Assembly: GCA_025351785.1 (NCBI GenBank)
Contig: JANXVF010000079.1
Coordinates: 1-40,874, forward strand
Origin: Flavobacterium sp.
GTDB taxonomy: Bacteria > Bacteroidota > Bacteroidia > Flavobacteriales > Flavobacteriaceae
Length of the DNA stretch: 40,874 nucleotides
Direction of reading: 5' to 3'
This document shows positions 1 through 7,410 of the stretch, piece after piece. A model generated the notes under the pieces. The model saw nothing but the letters and a program-made list of their open reading frames with translations, was not told the origin of the DNA and made no database searches. The position numbers and the translations under genes are program-made. Each line of letters opens with the position of its first letter. Position 1 is the stretch's first letter.

Positions 1-228
1 TCCCCAAATCCATTTACAGATTTACTAACAATAAGCACAAAAGACATTAATTTATCATTGGCAACAATAGAATTGTATGATAGTATTGGACGAAAAATTT
101 TAAATTTCACTACAGAAAATACTAATGATTTTACTTTTTCAATCGATAATGATTTATCAAAGGGTAATTATTTTTTAAAAATAACTGATACTCAAACCTC
201 TCAAACATTTAAAATTATAAAAAAATAA
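1..228 (+). CDS. C-terminal end of a T9SS cargo protein (partial, 5' end outside window)
   Basis: An open frame runs from the first base to a TAA at 226-228 and gives 75 residues. It starts SPNPF, then has a GRKI segment, a KGNYFLKI strand and a basic end FKIIKK. This is the pattern of the type A T9SS C-terminal sorting domain (PNP box, a turn before the 'GxY' strand, lysine-rich end). The domain directs the protein through the T9SS pore and is removed at the surface. The catalytic or binding part lies outside the window, so the function of the whole protein cannot be told. No clear terminator follows. Confidence 0.85.
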   Translation, partial: SPNPFTDLLTISTKDINLSLATIELYDSIGRKILNFTTENTNDFTFSIDNDLSKGNYFLKITDTQTSQTFKIIKK

Positions 229-270
229 TTTTTTTAATCCAATTTTATGTATTCATCTAAAAGTTAATAC

Positions 271-360
271 CACAGAGTTGTTGATGGTGCACTTGGCGGA
301 AGTTTTGTAAAACGTGTTGCCGATTATCTTGAAGCTTTTGATGTGAATAGAGAGTATTAG
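271..360 (+). pseudogene. Orphan 3' tail of an unidentified gene
   Basis: A 29-codon stretch ends at TAG 358-360 and reads as a compact, protein-like C-terminus (VVDGALGGSFVKRVADYLEA is its core). It has a richer base mix than the surrounding AT-rich spacer. It has no start codon: an in-frame TAA lies just upstream at 265-267. It is most simply the relic end of a gene whose body was deleted or rearranged. I do not recognise the parent family. It could instead be a chance open stretch, but the amphipathic, glycine-containing pattern argues mildly against that. Confidence 0.35.
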
Positions 361-364
361 AATC

Positions 365-1150
365 TTAGTTTTCAATTATCAATAATTCTACACGGCGGTT
401 TTCATCTTCCTCCGTTTCGTTCTTTTCAGGAATAGGATGTACAGGTTTTGAAACTCCATATCCTTTAAATGTCAATCGGTTGCGTGAAATTTTGTTTAAT
501 ATAAGAAAATTATAAATAGCTTTTGCTCTTGCTGTCGAAACGGTATCAAAATCAGTAGATTTTTTGCAACAAATATGTCCTTGAATTTCTATTTTTAATT
601 TAGGATTATCAACCATAACACACAATAAATCATAAAGTACCGACTCAGATTTTGCTACAATTTTAGCTGAATTATTGTAGAAATATATATTATTCAGTTT
701 TATCAAATCGCCTTTTTTAGAACTCTTTACTTGATTTTTTAGTAATTCTTCTGAATTTTTAGGTGTAATATTTTCTTTTTTTTCTTGATAAACTAAGGTG
801 ACTCTTCGGTTTTCGTTTTGGTTTTTTGATTGTTCAAAATCTTCTCCAAAACCTCTAATTTCGATATTTTTAGTTACTTTGATTTGGTTAGTTTTTAAAA
901 AATTATAAACTGTAGTAACTCTTTTTAAAGCTAATGTATCGTTGTAAACGTTGGTGCCTTTTGAGTCACAAAATCCATAAAGTTTTACAATTTCGTAATT
1001 TTTTCCAGTCGCAACCCACGAATTTATTTTTTTTGAAGCAGTATCATTTAAATCCGATTTATCAAAATCGAAATATATTTCTAATTTTTCTTGAGCAAAA
1101 TTTAAAAATGAGATCAAAAATAATAATGCAATTAGTAGTAACTTTTTCAT
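365..1150 (-). CDS. Exported protein with two OmpA-like domains (paralogue 1)
   Basis: The 261-residue product starts with a signal peptide (residues 1-20, ending LNFAQ). Two OmpA/MotB-type domains follow, at about 23-122 and 148-261. The first has the GFCDSKG loop, with Asp62 and Arg77 in the positions that hold diaminopimelate in peptidoglycan-binding OmpA domains. The second has GHICC (191-195) where GHTD is usual, so the Asp ligand is replaced by Cys, while Arg208 is kept. Both domains end in the NRRV motif. It lies 4 bp downstream of a paralogue on the same strand, so the two are probably cotranscribed. The likely role is tethering or sensing at the cell wall in the periplasm. There is no beta-barrel, so it is not a classical porin-type OmpA. 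Confidence 0.8.
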   Translation of the reverse strand: MKKLLLIALLFLISFLNFAQEKLEIYFDFDKSDLNDTASKKINSWVATGKNYEIVKLYGFCDSKGTNVYNDTLALKRVTTVYNFLKTNQIKVTKNIEIRGFGEDFEQSKNQNENRRVTLVYQEKKENITPKNSEELLKNQVKSSKKGDLIKLNNIYFYNNSAKIVAKSESVLYDLLCVMVDNPKLKIEIQGHICCKKSTDFDTVSTARAKAIYNFLILNKISRNRLTFKGYGVSKPVHPIPEKNETEEDENRRVELLIIEN

Positions 1151-1154
1151 GTCT

Positions 1155-2021
1155 TTATTTTTGTAAAATCATTATTTCTACTCTACGGTTTCTGGCGGCT
1201 TCAAATTCACTTTTTTCGGGTATTGGAAACTTGGGTTTTGTAACTCCAAATCCTTTTACTAAGACTCTTTTTTCAAAAATTCCTGCTGCCACTAAAATGC
1301 GCTTTACTTGTCGAGCTCTTTCTAAAGATAAATTTTTAATATCGCTGTTTACACAACAAATGTGTCCTTGAATTTCTATTTTGAGCTTAGGAAATTTTTC
1401 CATTACAAAAATAAGTTCGTCAATAGAACGTTTGGATGTTGGCATTATTGCAAATGTGCTCACATAGAAATTAATGTCTTTAAGTCGAATTAATGTTCCT
1501 TTTTGAGATAATTGTATTTTTTCTTGGAGCGTTGCATTGTCAGGAAATTTCATTTCTTCCTCTTCAATCGGAATAATTTCCTCTTCGATAGGGACACTAA
1601 TTTTTGGTTTAATTCCTAAAATTTCATCTTCTCTAACTAAATCTTTAGAAAGGATATAATAAATAGTCACCTTTCGGTTTTGAGCTTTATCTTTTTTTTG
1701 GTTAAAATTTTCGCCAAAACTTCTCGTTTTAAAATCGTCTCGAATTTTAACTTTATTTTTTGTCTGGTTTAAAATAAAATTGACTCTTTTTTTTGCTAAA
1801 GTGTCATTATATCCGTTGCTTCCATCTATATCAGTATAACCATTAATAGCAACAATTTTGACATCTTTATTTGCTAAAATCCAATCTTGAAGTTTTTTAT
1901 TTTCGGGTTTAAACAATTCAAATTTATTACTTTCAAAATAAACAGAAAATTGTTCCTGTGCTTTTGCAGTTTGAAAGATAAGGAAAAGTAAAGTGTAGCT
2001 CAGTAATTTCAGTCTGTTCAT
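1155..2021 (-). CDS. Exported protein with two OmpA-like domains (paralogue 2)
   Basis: The 288-residue product has a signal peptide (1-22, ending AKAQ). The first OmpA-like domain (about 25-122) has a normal GYTDIDG loop with Asp64 and Arg79. An acidic linker rich in Glu and Pro (about 140-158) follows. The second OmpA-like domain (about 175-288) has GHICC (219-223) and Arg236. The layout and the unusual Cys-Cys loop match the gene immediately downstream, so the pair arose by tandem duplication. This copy differs by the longer acidic linker. It is the first gene of the probable two-gene operon. No clear TAnnTTTG box was seen in the 85 bp upstream, which it shares with a divergent T9SS cargo gene. 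Confidence 0.8.
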   Translation of the reverse strand: MNRLKLLSYTLLFLIFQTAKAQEQFSVYFESNKFELFKPENKKLQDWILANKDVKIVAINGYTDIDGSNGYNDTLAKKRVNFILNQTKNKVKIRDDFKTRSFGENFNQKKDKAQNRKVTIYYILSKDLVREDEILGIKPKISVPIEEEIIPIEEEEMKFPDNATLQEKIQLSQKGTLIRLKDINFYVSTFAIMPTSKRSIDELIFVMEKFPKLKIEIQGHICCVNSDIKNLSLERARQVKRILVAAGIFEKRVLVKGFGVTKPKFPIPEKSEFEAARNRRVEIMILQK

Positions 2022-2081
2022 TAAACGAAGTTACGGAAAATATATTTTATTTTTCGGCAAATTTCATTTATATTTAATTGT

Positions 2082-2089
2082 TATATTTG
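2082..2089 (+). promoter_or_regulatory. -7 promoter box TATATTTG
   Basis: A perfect TAnnTTTG match lies 17 bp before the ATG at 2107. No convincing TTG -33 box was found at the usual distance. Confidence 0.55.
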
Positions 2090-2106
2090 TTAAAAATAAT
2101 TTTTTT

Positions 2107-2559
2107 ATGAAATCAATATTACCCATTATCACGCTATTACTGTCTTTTTTTTGTAATTCACAATCCTTGATTAAAACTATTAATTCAGGGAGTTTAATTA
2201 CTCCTAAATCGTCGGTTTCTATAGGAGAAATTGTTATCAATCCTACCCAAAATCAATCTAGTTCTGGAATTATTGGTATTTTGGCGCAAGTAAATCAGCA
2301 ACAATTGGAAGTAGCACAATTTGAACTTTCAAAAGATATTGTAGTTTATCCTAATCCAACTGTATCTTCGATTTATTTTAAAACTTCCGAAAATCTTTTA
2401 AATGAAAATGTATCCATTTACAATAATGTAGGACAATTAGTAGCACAAAGTAAATTAACAAGCGATAATTCGCTGGATTTAAGTAATTTATCTAGTGGTA
2501 TTTATATGATTCAATTTTCAAACAAAAAAATAAATTCATTCAAAATCATTAAACATTAA
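2107..2559 (+). CDS. Small secreted protein with T9SS type A sorting domain
   Basis: The 150-residue product has a signal peptide (1-19, ending FCNSQ). A short serine- and asparagine-rich region (about 20-74) mentions no known fold. A T9SS C-terminal sorting domain runs from about 78 to 150, with VYPNP, a VSIYNNVGQLV strand, LSSGIYMIQF and a basic tail ending FKIIKH. Half of the protein is therefore the export signal. Proteins of this shape are common next to larger T9SS surface proteins. The start is fixed by the signal peptide and the upstream -7 box. A broken secreted-protein gene follows within 30 bp. Its function beyond surface display is unknown. Confidence 0.8.
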   Translation: MKSILPIITLLLSFFCNSQSLIKTINSGSLITPKSSVSIGEIVINPTQNQSSSGIIGILAQVNQQQLEVAQFELSKDIVVYPNPTVSSIYFKTSENLLNENVSIYNNVGQLVAQSKLTSDNSLDLSNLSSGIYMIQFSNKKINSFKIIKH

Positions 2560-2588
2560 ATATAAAAATTTTAAAATCAATTTCAATT

Positions 2589-3723
2589 ATAAAAAAAATA
2601 ATTACTCTTACGCTTTTGATAGCATCGATTTTTACTTTTGCACAAGTCCCACAAGGAATTTCGTATCAAGCTATCGCGTTAAACGCTTCTGGAAATCCTG
2701 TAGTGAGTTCTAATATTGGCATTCGATTATCGATTCTTGATAACGCGGCAACCGGAACTGTTTTATATACCGAAACACACACCAAAACTACCAATGCACA
2801 AGGTTTATTTAATTTAGTTATTGGGCAAGGTACTGCAACAACAGGAACTTTTTATAACAATTAACTGGGGAACAAATTCAAAATTTTTGAAAGCTGAGAT
2901 GGATGTAGCTGGTGGAACAAATTATGTTTTAGTAGGAACTACCCAGTTGTTGAGTGTACCTTATGCTTTAGCAGCAGACAGCCTTGTAACATCTCCTGGA
3001 GAAGGAATTACATTAGTTTCACCAAATGGAACACCATATATAGTGAGCGTTAATAATAGTGGGCAATTAAGTTTGCCAACATCAGGTGTACAAAGTTCAA
3101 TTCCAAACTCATTTTATATTTATGGAAGTTTTAATAGTTTTGATCCATTTGGAGCTTTATTGATGCAACCATATACAAGTGGCTATTGTGGAAATTCTAA
3201 TTTTAGCTTGTATAAATATTTAACCTCTGGAACTCAATTAAAACTTTTATCGTCTAATAATTCTTCATCACCAGTATATGGTGCCAATGGATCAAATAAT
3301 GTTGTTCTTAACGGGAGTGCTATAAATATTCCTTCTAATGGATTTTATTTAATAAATGTAAATTCTTACACGTCACCAACATCTTTGTCAAGTTACTCTT
3401 TCACTGCATCTTCCATAGGCATAAGTATTGACACGAATGGTTATGGCACAGGTGGTTCTGGTACTTATAATGTAGCGACAAATAAATTTTCAATTAATTT
3501 AACTGGACTTACTACAGGTTGTCAATTTTATTTCAATATTAAAACTTGTAATAATAATATTAATACTCAGTCTTTTGGGGATAACCTTTCAGACGGAACA
3601 ATAGATTTATCTGGTACAAACATTTCTATACCAGGATTGACATCTACACCAAAAAACTATAGAGTTGATTTGATATTAAACACTGGTGGTGGAGGAACTT
3701 ATACTTATACTCAAATACCATAA
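2589..3723 (+). pseudogene. Broken secreted-protein gene: start codon lost and one frameshift
   Basis: A signal peptide (KKIITLTLLIASIFTFAQ) is readable from 2592, but the codon before it at 2589 is ATA instead of ATG. No ATG lies in frame between the stop at 2550 and the signal. A TTG at 2616 would cut the signal peptide short. The frame then runs to a TAA at about 2862. The next frame continues the same protein (INWGTNSKFLKAEMD) to TAA 3721-3723. Removing one T from the five-T run at 2849-2853 joins them as GTFITINWGTNS. The N-terminal part is the family VPQGISYQAIA...LSVPYALAA, common in Bacteroidota surface proteins. The C-terminal part (about 3090-3720) is rich in beta strands and looks loosely like SusE/SusF carbohydrate-binding modules; that link is a guess. 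An error in the homopolymer could explain the frameshift but not the ATA. Confidence 0.75.
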
Positions 3724-3735
3724 AAGGGTTCAAAT

Positions 3736-3765
3736 AAAAAAACCTGCTTTTAAGCAGGTTTTTTT
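3736..3765. terminator. Bidirectional rho-independent terminator
   Basis: Nine perfect pairs (AACCTGCTT with AAGCAGGTT, loop TT, 3741-3760) are flanked by A5 on the left and T5 on the right. It therefore terminates in both directions, between the broken gene on + and glnN on -. Confidence 0.9.
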
Positions 3766-3782
3766 ATGTTTAATTTCTATAT

Positions 3783-5972
3783 CTATCTCGTAAACAGTAA
3801 CTCACGGTATTTTGTCAATGTCCAAATTTCGTCATCAACTATAAGTTCTAGTTTGTCGCAGTGTAATCTTATTTCGTCAAAGTAAGGTTTTACTTTATCA
3901 CAATACATTTCTGCCATTTTTTGAGCATCTGTCAATGCATTTGCTTTTTTGCGAGCTTCGGTCATTTGTTCTACCTTAGTATTAATTCCTTCAATGTATT
4001 CCGAAATTTCTTTGATGATTGAAATTTGTTCTTTGGCAATTTTTTCAAAATCTTTTCCGAAGATATCTTTTAAGCCGCGCACATTTTCAATTAGAGTATT
4101 TTGATAACGAATTGCTGTTGGAATTACATGATTGCGTGCAATATCTCCTAAAACTCTTCCTTCAATTTGAATTTTTTTAGTGTATTCTTCAAGCTCAATT
4201 TCATATCGTGCTTCTACTTCTATGTGATTCATTACATTCAATTCGCTAAATAAATCTAATGCTTTTTTAGAAACTTTTGCTTTTAAAGCCGTTGGAGTAG
4301 TTTTATGATTACTCAATCCGCGTTTTTTGGCTTCCTTTTCCCAAGCTTCGTTGTAACCATCTCCTTCAAAAAGAATATTTTTAGTACCTTTTATATATTC
4401 TCTCAACACATTAAAAATGGCTTCATCTTTTTTCAAATCCTTTTTTTCAATTAATGAATCTACTTCTTTTTTAAAATCCTTTAATTGTTTTGCTACGATA
4501 GAATTTAATGTAGTCATTGCATTGGCACAATTTGCCGATGATCCTACGGCTCTAAATTCGAATTTATTTCCTGTAAATGCAAAAGGTGATGTTCTGTTTC
4601 TATCGGTATTATCTAACATAACGTCTGGAATTTTTCCTACTACATTCAGTTTTAAATCGGTTTTTTCTTCGGGAGATAATTTGCCGTTAGATACACCTTC
4701 AAGTTCTGCTAATACTTTTGTTAATTGTGCTCCGATAAATACCGATATTATTGCCGGTGGCGCTTCATTTGCACCAAGTCTATGATCATTACTAGCAGTT
4801 GCAATTGAGGCTCTTAACAATTCTTCATAATCGTTAACTGCTTTTATAGTATTTATAAAAAATGATAAAAATTGCAAATTACTCATTGGAGTTTTTCCGG
4901 GTGATAATAAATTTATTCCAGTATCAGTTGCCATCGACCAGTTATTATGTTTTCCTGATCCGTTAACACCTTGAAAAGGTTTTTCGTGAAACAATACTTT
5001 AAAATCGTGACGTTCGCCAACTTTTGACATTACATCCATTAAAAGTGAATTATGATCGACTGCTAAATTTGTTTCTTCAAAAATTGGAGCTAACTCAAAT
5101 TGATTTGGAGCAACTTCGTTATGACGCGTTTTGACTGGAATTCCAAGCAACATACATTCTTCTTCAAGTTCTCTCATATAATTTAAGGCTCGAGAAGGAA
5201 TTGAACCAAAATAGTGATCATCTAGTTGTTGTCCTTTTGCAGAAGTATGTCCTAATAATGTTCGCCCCGTCATTAACAAATCTGGTCTAGAATTTGCTAA
5301 CGATGCGTCTACTAAAAAATATTCTTGCTCCCATCCTAAGGTTGCCGTTACTTTTTTAACATTTTTATCAAAATATTTACAGATGTCGGTAGCAGCTTCA
5401 TCAACTGCATTTAATGCTCTCAAAAGAGGCGTTTTATAATCTAAAGCTTCTCCTGTATAAGATATAAAAACAGTTGGAATACAAAGTGTAGTTCCAAAAA
5501 TGAATGCTGGCGAAGTAGGATCCCATGCGGTATAACCTCTTGCTTCAAAAGTATTTCGGATACCACCATTTGGAAAAGATGAAGCATCAGGCTCTTGTTG
5601 AACTAATTGTCCACCTCCAAATTTTTCGACTGCATCCGATCCATCATACGAGGTTTCAAAAAAAGCGTCATGTTTCTCTGCGGTAGATCCCGTTAAGGGT
5701 TGAAACCAGTGAGTATAATGAGTTACTCCTTTGCTCAAGGCCCATTCTTTCATACCCATTGCAATATAATCGGCCAATTTTCTGTCAATTTTTGTTCCGT
5801 GCAAAACGGCATCTTTAACTCCTTTGAGTGCATCAGATGTTAAAAACTTTTTCATTGCTTTGTCGTTGAACACATTTGAGCCAAAAAGTTCTGATTTTTT
5901 TCCAGCTTCTTCAAATTTTACAGGTTTTCTACCTGATGCTTCTTTTAATGCTTGAAATCGTAAAGTTGACAT
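3783..5972 (-). CDS. glnN: Glutamine synthetase type III (GSIII)
   Basis: The 729-residue product has the length expected for GSIII, the large dodecameric enzyme that makes glutamine from glutamate, ammonia and ATP in the cytoplasm. It begins MSTLRFQALKEASGRKPV, a typical GSIII N-terminus. Visible signatures are GWEQEYFLVD (213-222; metal-binding glutamates), RHNEVAPNQFELAP (283-296) and NGSGKHNNWS (337-346), the ammonia/glutamate site region. The C-terminal third is helical, as in other GSIII proteins. It stands alone, with a terminator behind it and a divergent terC gene ahead. A TATATTTG box at 6011-6018 lies 38 bp before the start. No other nitrogen gene is nearby. The identification is secure. 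Confidence 0.97.
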   Translation of the reverse strand: MSTLRFQALKEASGRKPVKFEEAGKKSELFGSNVFNDKAMKKFLTSDALKGVKDAVLHGTKIDRKLADYIAMGMKEWALSKGVTHYTHWFQPLTGSTAEKHDAFFETSYDGSDAVEKFGGGQLVQQEPDASSFPNGGIRNTFEARGYTAWDPTSPAFIFGTTLCIPTVFISYTGEALDYKTPLLRALNAVDEAATDICKYFDKNVKKVTATLGWEQEYFLVDASLANSRPDLLMTGRTLLGHTSAKGQQLDDHYFGSIPSRALNYMRELEEECMLLGIPVKTRHNEVAPNQFELAPIFEETNLAVDHNSLLMDVMSKVGERHDFKVLFHEKPFQGVNGSGKHNNWSMATDTGINLLSPGKTPMSNLQFLSFFINTIKAVNDYEELLRASIATASNDHRLGANEAPPAIISVFIGAQLTKVLAELEGVSNGKLSPEEKTDLKLNVVGKIPDVMLDNTDRNRTSPFAFTGNKFEFRAVGSSANCANAMTTLNSIVAKQLKDFKKEVDSLIEKKDLKKDEAIFNVLREYIKGTKNILFEGDGYNEAWEKEAKKRGLSNHKTTPTALKAKVSKKALDLFSELNVMNHIEVEARYEIELEEYTKKIQIEGRVLGDIARNHVIPTAIRYQNTLIENVRGLKDIFGKDFEKIAKEQISIIKEISEYIEGINTKVEQMTEARKKANALTDAQKMAEMYCDKVKPYFDEIRLHCDKLELIVDDEIWTLTKYRELLFTR

Positions 5973-6010
5973 AAAATTATATTTTTAAATTAGACCCTAT
6001 TATTTTTAGG

Positions 6011-6018
6011 CAAATATA
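6011..6018 (-). promoter_or_regulatory. -7 promoter box of glnN
   Basis: On the minus strand the sequence is TATATTTG, a perfect -7 box, giving a leader of roughly 30 nt before the glnN ATG. The nearest TTG upstream is about 25 bp away, longer than the usual spacing. A short palindrome, CCCTAA-AAAA-TTAGGG at 6047-6062, lies just upstream and could be an operator. Confidence 0.6.
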
Positions 6019-6166
6019 ACATTTTTTTATAATTTATATAAAACAACCCTAAAAAATTAGGGGTAATTTTAAAAAAAAATATTTTTTATTTGTTTTACTT
6101 TATTATATTAATAAAAAGTAATGGGTGCAAATTATTAAAAATGAAATATCATTTCATTTAATCGGT

Positions 6167-6174
6167 TATATTTG
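6167..6174 (+). promoter_or_regulatory. -7 promoter box that decides the terC start
   Basis: TATATTTG ends on the G of a possible GTG start at 6174. Transcription would begin several bases further on, so the GTG cannot be in the message and the ATG at 6192 is preferred. Confidence 0.55.
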
Positions 6175-6191
6175 TGATTGATTCCTTAATT

Positions 6192-7136
6192 ATGACTATT
6201 TGGATTTTATTTATTGGATTTATTTTACTATTTCTGTCAGTAGATTTAGGTATATTTAATAAAACACCTCGTATTATAAGTTCTAAAGAGGCTGGAATTT
6301 GGACAGCAATTTGGGTCGGACTCTCATTTGCTTTCTCTGGTGTAATTTATTTAATATATGATTACAACTACATCTCAAACCCAACGTCGATTAAACCTGC
6401 TGTTGCTTCTATTAAATTTATAACTGGCTATTTAATTGAACTTTCGCTTAGTGTAGATAATATATTTGTAATTGCTTTGATATTTGCTTCTTTCAAAATT
6501 CCGCTCAAATACCAGCACAGAGTTTTGTTTTGGGGAATCATCGGTGCTATAATTTTTAGAGGTTTATTGATTTATTGTGGCGTTATATTGTTTACCAAAT
6601 TTTATTGGATGAATTATGTTTTTGGTTTATTCCTAATTTTTACAGCTCTAAAAATGTTTTTCCAAAACGAAGAAGTTGCACTAGATCCTCAAAAAACTTT
6701 TGTTTTTAAATTAATAAATAAATTTATTCCTGTGACTAAAACTATCGAGGGAGAATATTTTTTTGTCAAACAAAATTCTAAAAATTATGTTACACCTCTT
6801 TTTGTAGCATTGTTAGTTATCGAAGTTATGGATGTAATTTTTGCTTTAGACAGTGTTCCAGCCATTTTTGCTATAACATCTGAACCATTTTTAGTTTTTA
6901 GTTCAAATATATTTGCAATTCTCGGCTTGCGTTCTCTGTATTTTTTCTTGGCAAATATGCTCGAAAAATTCAGTTATTTAGAGTATAGTTTGAATGCAAT
7001 TTTAATTTTTGTGGGGATAAAAATGTTGATTCATCATTACTACAAAATTCCAGAATGGCTTTCACTTGGTTTTATTGCAATTTCTCTTGCAGTTGGAATT
7101 TTAGTTTCTTTAAAAACGACAAGCGGAAAAGAGTAA
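6192..7136 (+). CDS. TerC family integral membrane protein
   Basis: The product has 314 residues from the ATG at 6192; an alternative GTG at 6174 lies inside the -7 promoter box and would add only six residues. It has about eight to nine hydrophobic segments spread along its length. It carries the two TerC-family signatures with membrane-embedded acidic residues: ELSLSVDNIFVIALIF in the first half and MDVIFALDSVPAIFAIT in the second. TerC/Alx proteins act in the inner membrane. Members have been tied to tellurite resistance and to manganese efflux during protein export, and the substrate here cannot be read from the sequence. It is a single gene, followed by a hairpin at 7141-7171 and a repeat element. 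Confidence 0.9.
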   Translation: MTIWILFIGFILLFLSVDLGIFNKTPRIISSKEAGIWTAIWVGLSFAFSGVIYLIYDYNYISNPTSIKPAVASIKFITGYLIELSLSVDNIFVIALIFASFKIPLKYQHRVLFWGIIGAIIFRGLLIYCGVILFTKFYWMNYVFGLFLIFTALKMFFQNEEVALDPQKTFVFKLINKFIPVTKTIEGEYFFVKQNSKNYVTPLFVALLVIEVMDVIFALDSVPAIFAITSEPFLVFSSNIFAILGLRSLYFFLANMLEKFSYLEYSLNAILIFVGIKMLIHHYYKIPEWLSLGFIAISLAVGILVSLKTTSGKE

Positions 7137-7140
7137 AAGC

Positions 7141-7171
7141 AAATAAACCACTCGTTTTGAATGGTTTATTT
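7141..7171 (+). terminator. Probable terminator after terC
   Basis: Ten base pairs (AAATAAACCA with TGGTTTATTT) enclose an 11-nt loop and are followed by TTATTTAAAT. It starts 5 bp after the terC stop. The T-tract is weak. Confidence 0.55.
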
Positions 7172-7185
7172 TATTTAAATAAAAA

Positions 7186-7369
7186 GGCTTTGGTCTAAAT
7201 GTATATTTATTTTTTAAACCACATAGAGCCATAGATTATACCTCTAAATAAGAAAATTTTAGAAATATTTTTTTTCACATAGCTATCAATTCTATATAAA
7301 GCGAAGCTTTTTTAAAGGATATGTTTTCTATGTTTCTTTGTGGTTATATATATTTATTAGACTAAAGCC
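7186..7369 (-). repeat. Dispersed inverted-repeat element, copy A (184 bp)
   Basis: The ends are GGCTTTGGTCTAA (7186-7198) and TTAGACTAAAGCC (7357-7369), inverted repeats matching at 12 of 13 positions. A second nested pair lies inside: AACCACATAGAGCCATAGA (7217-7235) against TCTATGTTTCTTTGTGGTT (7327-7345). A small hairpin AAAGC-GAA-GCTTT sits at about 7299-7311. No ORF is present. The reverse complement is homologous along its length to 29851-30024 (copy B); a 44-nt core at 7259-7302 matches at 40 positions. It looks like a non-autonomous, MITE- or REP-like element. It fills the space between the converging genes terC and the GH3 gene. Confidence 0.7.
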
Positions 7370-7410
7370 ATTAAAAATAAATATTTTCAAAAACTATACC
7401 ATTTAAAAAA

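Noticed and set aside
934..1371. Reading frame on + across the OmpA pair
   Set aside because: It lies antisense to two well-supported OmpA-domain genes, has no domain or signal, and bridges their boundary. It is a shadow frame.
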